From DATHWB01 sp040902855 (GTDB lineage Bacteria > Actinomycetota > Acidimicrobiia > Spongiisociales > ZC4RG35), in contig JBBDWN010000025.1 in the NCBI GenBank assembly GCA_040902855.1, positions 1 to 44,958 of the forward strand: a DNA stretch of 44,958 bases. The letters run 5' to 3'. Below, piece after piece: positions 40,962 to 44,958 of the stretch (its first letter is position 1; the number at the start of each line of letters is the position of its first letter). The notes under the pieces are model-generated. The model was given only the letters and a program-made list of their open reading frames with translations, was not told the DNA's origin and did not search any database. The position numbers and the translations under genes were made by a program.

Positions 40962-41473
40962 TGGATGCCGAGTATGTCGACCGTGCCATCCGCCGCATCG
41001 GGCACGAAATCGCCGAGCGCCATGCCGGAGCCGATGACGTCGTGCTGGTGGGCATCCACACTCGAGGAGTCCCCCTCGCTCGCCGCATCGCCGACGCCGT
41101 CGGCGCAATCGAGAACACGAGGGTCCCGGTGGGCGAGCTCGACATCGGGCTGTATCGCGACGATCTCGCGACACGCCCCACCCCTCGGCTCGCCCGGACG
41201 GATGTTCCGGCGGACCTGACCGGCCGGACCGTCATCCTCGTCGACGACGTGCTCTTCACCGGCCGGACCATCCGCGCTGCCCTCGATGCGATCAGCGACC
41301 TGGGGCGACCGGATCGGGTCGAACTCGCAGTGCTCGTCGATCGCGGCCATCGGCAGCTGCCGATCAGACCGGATTACGTCGGGAAGAATCTTCCTACTTC
41401 GCCCGCTCAGCGGGTCGCCGTACGGATCGACACCGTCGACGGCGAAGCCGGTGTCTGGATCGAGGACGAATGA
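40961..41473 (+). CDS. pyrR: Pyrimidine operon regulator/uracil phosphoribosyltransferase PyrR
   Basis: A 170-aa PRT-fold protein that senses UMP and binds pyr mRNA, with weak uracil phosphoribosyltransferase activity in many species. The PRPP motif is VILVDDVLFTGRT. N-terminal DAEYVDRAIRRIGHEIAER and C-terminal LPIRPDYVGKNLPTS are typical. ATG 40961 is chosen because it overlaps the leader stop; the in-frame ATG at 40949 (MPRV...) preceded by GGGG is an alternative. It heads the operon pyrR-pyrB-pyrC-carA-carB, all joined by 1-4 nt overlaps or contacts, so it probably regulates itself and all five genes. Confidence 0.95.
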   Translation: MDAEYVDRAIRRIGHEIAERHAGADDVVLVGIHTRGVPLARRIADAVGAIENTRVPVGELDIGLYRDDLATRPTPRLARTDVPADLTGRTVILVDDVLFTGRTIRAALDAISDLGRPDRVELAVLVDRGHRQLPIRPDYVGKNLPTSPAQRVAVRIDTVDGEAGVWIEDE

Positions 41474-42387
41474 GGCACCTTCTCTCGATCGACGACGTGA
41501 CGGCGGAGGAGATCACCGAGCTGCTGGACCTCGCTGACGGGTTCGTCGAGATCCTCGCCCGCGACGTTCCCAAGGTCCCGACGCTCCGCGGCAAAACGAT
41601 CGCCCTGCTCTTCTTCGAGAACTCGACGAGGACCAGGCTCTCCTTCGATCGGGCGGCCAAGGCCCTTTCCGCCGACGTCCTGACGTTTACCCCCGGTGGC
41701 TCGTCTCTCGCCAAAGGCGAAAGCCTGAAAGACACCGCACTCACGCTCAAAGCGATGGGCCCCGATCTCATGGTCGTGCGCCACGGGATGACCGGTGCCC
41801 CCTGGCGGGTCGCCGATTGGACCGGCCTCCCTGTCGTCAACGCCGGCGACGGCGCTCACCAGCATCCGACGCAGGCGCTGCTGGACGTCCTCACCGTTCG
41901 GCGTCACTTCGGCGGAGTCTCCGGACTGTCGGTGGCCATCGTGGGCGACATCAGACACTCGCGGGTGGCCCGGTCGACGGCTGGCGCCCTCATCGCGCTG
42001 GGTGCCTCTGTGACGCTGGTGGCTCCCCGCACACTCTTGCCGGTCGACATCTCAGACTGGAATGTTGCATCCGCCGACTCTCTCGACGAGGTGTTGGAGA
42101 CCCTCGATGTCGTCTATCTGCTGCGGATCCAGCAGGAACGGGGAGGGGGCGACGTGTTTCCGTCGATTTCGGAGTATGTCGGGCGTTTCGGACTCACCCG
42201 GGATCGTGCCGCTCGGCTCCGAGACAGCGCGGTCGTGATGCATCCCGGACCGATGAACCGGGGCGTGGAGATCGACCCGGCGGTCGCAGACGGGCCCAGG
42301 GCACTCGTCGCAGAACAAGTGTCGAACGGCATCGCAGTGCGGATGGCCGTGCTGTTCAGGCTCCTCGGCCCCGAGGTGCCGGCATGA
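41470..42387 (+). CDS. pyrB: Aspartate carbamoyltransferase catalytic subunit
   Basis: A 305-aa transferase joining carbamoyl phosphate and aspartate to carbamoylaspartate. The carbamoyl-phosphate loop FENSTRTRLSF and the HQHPTQALLD motif are intact. No pyrI regulatory subunit is present, as in other actinobacteria. Overlaps pyrR and pyrC as ATGA. Confidence 0.97.
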   Translation: MRHLLSIDDVTAEEITELLDLADGFVEILARDVPKVPTLRGKTIALLFFENSTRTRLSFDRAAKALSADVLTFTPGGSSLAKGESLKDTALTLKAMGPDLMVVRHGMTGAPWRVADWTGLPVVNAGDGAHQHPTQALLDVLTVRRHFGGVSGLSVAIVGDIRHSRVARSTAGALIALGASVTLVAPRTLLPVDISDWNVASADSLDEVLETLDVVYLLRIQQERGGGDVFPSISEYVGRFGLTRDRAARLRDSAVVMHPGPMNRGVEIDPAVADGPRALVAEQVSNGIAVRMAVLFRLLGPEVPA

Positions 42388-43616
42388 TCATCGCAGGTGG
42401 TTCGGTCCTCACCTCCGCCGGCATCGTGACGGCCGACGTCCGCATCGAGGGCTCGCTGATCGTCGATGTCGCTCCATCATTAGAGGGAGCTGACCGGTTC
42501 GATGCGACTGGCTGTTGGGTCGGGCCCGGATTCGTCGATCTCCACACTCACCTCCGAGAACCCGGTCAGGAGTGGAAGGAAGACCTGAACTCGGGTCGCG
42601 ATGCAGCGGCGGCCGGCGGTTTCACCACCGTGGTCGCGATGCCGAACACCGAGCCCGCGACCGACTCCGGACACGTCGCCGCCCACGTCCGCCGCACCGA
42701 CGGAGTCGAGGTGGTTCCGGCCGGATGCCTGACGCTGCGCCGGGAAGGCACCCGGCTGGCTCATCTCGACGATCTGTGGGCCGCGGGAGTCCGGTTGTTC
42801 ACCGACGACGGGGACACGGTCGCCGACGCAGGCCTGTTGCGGCGGGCCATGGAGTATCTCGCCCAACTCGGTGGCGTCGTCGCCCAACACGCCGAGGACC
42901 CTGGCCTGGCGCGTGGGGGCCACATGCACGAGGGCGCGGTGTCGTCGCGTCTGGGGATCACGGGGCTCCCCTCCGTGGCAGAGGAGGTGATCGTGGCCCG
43001 CGACCTGCGGTTGGTGGAGGTCACCGGCTGCCGGTATCACGTCCAGCATGTGTCAACTGCCGGAACGGTCGAGCTGGTGCGGGCGGCGAAGGCGTCAGGC
43101 CTTCCCGTGACCGCGGAGGCGACGCCGCATCACCTCGTGTTCGACCACCGCGCGGTCGAGTCGATGGACCCGGTCTTCAAGATGTATCCGCCGTTGCGCA
43201 CGCCCGACGATGTCGCAGCGCTGGGTGAAGCAGTCGTGGACGGGGTGGTCGACTGCATCGCCACCGATCATGCCCCGCATTCGGCGCACGAGAAGGACGT
43301 GCCGTTCGAGGAAGCCCCGCGCGGGGTGATCGGCCTGGAAACGGCGGCCGCCGTCGTGAACGAGGCGCTGGACCTCGGCCAGGAAGCCTTCTTCGATCGG
43401 CTGGGCCATGCACCGCGGACAATTCTCGGACGGCAACCCCATCGCATCGACACGGGAGCTCCGGCCGACCTCGTGGTCTTCGATCCGTCCGCCACGTGGA
43501 CGGCCTCGGTGTTTCGGTCCCGCTCGGAGAACTCTCCGTGGCGGGGCGCGAACATGGTTGGGAGAGTTCGGCTGACGGTCGCCGGTGGCCGGACCGTGTA
43601 CACGGAGGAGAGTTGA
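42384..43616 (+). CDS. pyrC: Dihydroorotase
   Basis: A 410-aa amidohydrolase-fold enzyme of the bacterial type I dihydroorotase class, closing carbamoylaspartate to dihydroorotate. Metal and substrate motifs are DLHTHLREPGQ, FTDDGDTV, AQHAED, VQHVST and ATDHAPH. Asp in the FTDDGD stretch takes the place of the carboxylated lysine of E. coli-type enzymes. ATG 42384 overlaps the pyrB stop; the longer upstream frame lies within pyrB and is not real. Confidence 0.97.
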   Translation: MIIAGGSVLTSAGIVTADVRIEGSLIVDVAPSLEGADRFDATGCWVGPGFVDLHTHLREPGQEWKEDLNSGRDAAAAGGFTTVVAMPNTEPATDSGHVAAHVRRTDGVEVVPAGCLTLRREGTRLAHLDDLWAAGVRLFTDDGDTVADAGLLRRAMEYLAQLGGVVAQHAEDPGLARGGHMHEGAVSSRLGITGLPSVAEEVIVARDLRLVEVTGCRYHVQHVSTAGTVELVRAAKASGLPVTAEATPHHLVFDHRAVESMDPVFKMYPPLRTPDDVAALGEAVVDGVVDCIATDHAPHSAHEKDVPFEEAPRGVIGLETAAAVVNEALDLGQEAFFDRLGHAPRTILGRQPHRIDTGAPADLVVFDPSATWTASVFRSRSENSPWRGANMVGRVRLTVAGGRTVYTEES

Positions 43617-44773
43617 TGAGCGAGACGGGACTCTTGGTCACCGCCGACGGGGCCGTCTTCCGCGGACGGTCGGTGGGCGCCGACGGGGTGAGCACGGGCG
43701 AGGCCGTGTTCAACACCTCCATGACCGGCTACCAGGAGATCATCACCGACCCTTCCTACGCCGGTCAGGTCGTGGTCATGACGGCACCTCACATCGGCAA
43801 CTACGGCGCGGCCGAGTTCGATGCGCAGTCCAGCGGACCGGCAGCGTCCGGTTTCATCATGCGGTCGCTCAGTCGACGCCATTCCAATTGGCGCGCCGAG
43901 GGCTCCTTTGCCTCCTATTTGACGAAACACGGAATCGTGGCGCTCTCCGACATCGACACCCGTCGTCTCACCCGCCACATCCGCGATCACGGTGCCCAGC
44001 CGGTGGCGCTCGGGTCCGGCGTCGACGAACGGGAGTTGGCCGAGCGGGCGGCGGCGGCCCCCCTCATGACAGGTCAGGACCTGGCGTCGACGGTGACGAC
44101 GAAGACCGTGTACCACGTCCCGTCCGAAGGCGAGCGGCGCGGACTGGTCGTGGCCGTCGACCTCGGAATGAAGCGTGACATCGTGAGGCACCTCGTCGGT
44201 CGTGGGCTCGACGTGACGGTGGTTCCCGCTCACACAAGTGCCGCCGAGATCCTGGACTACGCCCCGACCGGGGTCTTCTTGTCGAACGGTCCGGGAGATC
44301 CCGAACCGCTCGAACGGACCACCGCCACCGTGCGGGACCTCCTCGGTGAGGTTCCGGTGTTTGGCATCTGCCTCGGACATCAGGTCCTCGGACTGGCGTT
44401 GGGCGCTCGGACCTACAAGATGGCGTTCGGGCATCACGGCGGTAATCACCCGGTGCGCCGGTTGGCAGACGGCAAGGTCGAGATCACCGCGCAGAACCAC
44501 GGGTTTGCGGTCGACCTGTGGTCTCTGACCGACCGAACGGCGCCGGAGCGGAGCGGACTGGCGTCGCCTGATCTGCTGCCGGACAGGGTGGAGACAGAGG
44601 TCGGTGCGGCGATTCCGACCCACCAGAACCTCAACGACGGCACTCTCGAAGGCATCCGCTGTCTCGACGTCGGGGCGTTCGGGGTGCAGTACCACCCGGA
44701 GGCCGCGCCAGGACCACGCGATGCCGCCTACCTCTTCGACGACTTCGTCGAGCTGATGGGATTGGAGAGGTAG
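43616..44773 (+). CDS. carA: Carbamoyl-phosphate synthase small (glutaminase) subunit
   Basis: A 385-aa protein. The N-terminal CPSase small-chain domain (TADGAVFRGRSVGADG, FNTSMTGYQEIITDPSY) is followed by a class I glutaminase with the nucleophile Cys in FGICLGHQ and His/Glu in QYHPEAAPGP. It supplies ammonia to CarB. ATG 43616 has GGAGGAG upstream and shares a base with the pyrC stop. Confidence 0.97.
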   Translation: MSETGLLVTADGAVFRGRSVGADGVSTGEAVFNTSMTGYQEIITDPSYAGQVVVMTAPHIGNYGAAEFDAQSSGPAASGFIMRSLSRRHSNWRAEGSFASYLTKHGIVALSDIDTRRLTRHIRDHGAQPVALGSGVDERELAERAAAAPLMTGQDLASTVTTKTVYHVPSEGERRGLVVAVDLGMKRDIVRHLVGRGLDVTVVPAHTSAAEILDYAPTGVFLSNGPGDPEPLERTTATVRDLLGEVPVFGICLGHQVLGLALGARTYKMAFGHHGGNHPVRRLADGKVEITAQNHGFAVDLWSLTDRTAPERSGLASPDLLPDRVETEVGAAIPTHQNLNDGTLEGIRCLDVGAFGVQYHPEAAPGPRDAAYLFDDFVELMGLER

Positions 44774-44958
44774 ATGCCCGCACGTAGAGACATCTCTTCG
44801 ATCCTGCTGATCGGCTCAGGACCGATCGTCATCGGTCAGGCATGCGAGTTCGACTACTCGGGGACCCAGGCGGCCAAGGTGCTTCGGGCCAACGGCTATC
44901 GGGTGATCCTGGTCAACTCCAACCCGGCCACGATCATGACCGATCCCGAGTTCGCCGA
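44774..44958 (+). CDS. carB: Carbamoyl-phosphate synthase large subunit (5' part)
   Basis: Only the first 61 codons are in the window; the gene runs off the end. The N-terminus MPARRDISSILLIGSGPIVIG, followed by QACEFDYSGTQAAKVLRANGY and VNSNPATIMTDP, is unmistakable for CarB. It begins directly after the carA stop. The full protein is normally about 1,070-1,110 aa. Confidence 0.96.
   Translation, partial: MPARRDISSILLIGSGPIVIGQACEFDYSGTQAAKVLRANGYRVILVNSNPATIMTDPEFA

Noticed and set aside
43268..44695. Minus-strand open frame (475 codons) opposite pyrC/carA
   Set aside because: Both plus-strand genes are unambiguous and coupled in an operon; the antisense frame is a composition artefact.

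Overview
This 45 kb window is a densely packed, GC-rich stretch of an actinobacterial chromosome. No rRNA, tRNA, CRISPR array, insertion sequence or phage gene was recognised. Gene order follows the conserved actinobacterial block known from Mycobacterium: PI/PIM lipid genes - pdxST - yebC - ruvCAB - secDF - apt - rel - hisS - aspS - rarA - alaS - ruvX - mltG - prepilin peptidase - aroCB - efp - nusB - pyr operon. A deep-branching, possibly uncultivated member of the phylum (Acidimicrobiia-like) is my best guess from style and synteny; this is inference, not proof.

Layout. (1) 1-3427, minus strand: an EF-G-like GTPase followed by citrate synthase. (2) 3542-6014, plus: CDP-alcohol phosphatidyltransferase, acyltransferase and PimA-like mannosyltransferase, the first steps of phosphatidylinositol mannoside synthesis. 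(3) 6063-8737: PLP synthase pdxST, yebC and a small membrane protein. (4) 8787-12976: ruvC-ruvA-ruvB-queA-tgt. (5) 13013-18539: yajC-secD-secF, apt and the bifunctional (p)ppGpp enzyme rel. (6) 18622-22256: a four-gene conservon (histidine-kinase-like sensor, Roadblock, DUF742 and small GTPase). Converging on it, 22198-23699 on the minus strand, are two coupled coiled-coil proteins of unknown function. (7) 23774-28945: MBL hydrolase, hisS, aspS, rarA. (8) 28942-32428: a coupled metabolic cassette (iron-type alcohol dehydrogenase, enolase-superfamily enzyme, PQQ-type sugar dehydrogenase lipoprotein). (9) 32438-37596: small membrane protein, alaS, ruvX, mltG, prepilin peptidase. (10) 37622-40812: aroC, aroB, efp, nusB. 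(11) 40865-44958: pyrR-pyrB-pyrC-carA-carB (carB cut by the window end), led by a PyrR-binding RNA hairpin and a short leader ORF.

Two themes run through the window. Most neighbouring genes overlap by 1-4 nt (ATGA, GTGA, TTGA, TAGTG), so translational coupling is widespread. Where an operon starts afresh, a TAnnnT box often lies only 6-10 nt before the start codon with no Shine-Dalgarno sequence, which suggests leaderless transcripts.

The parts least explained by known housekeeping biology are the conservon plus convergent coiled-coil pair placed between rel and hisS, the leader-peptide arrangement upstream of pyrR, and the sugar/alcohol oxidation cassette coupled to rarA.
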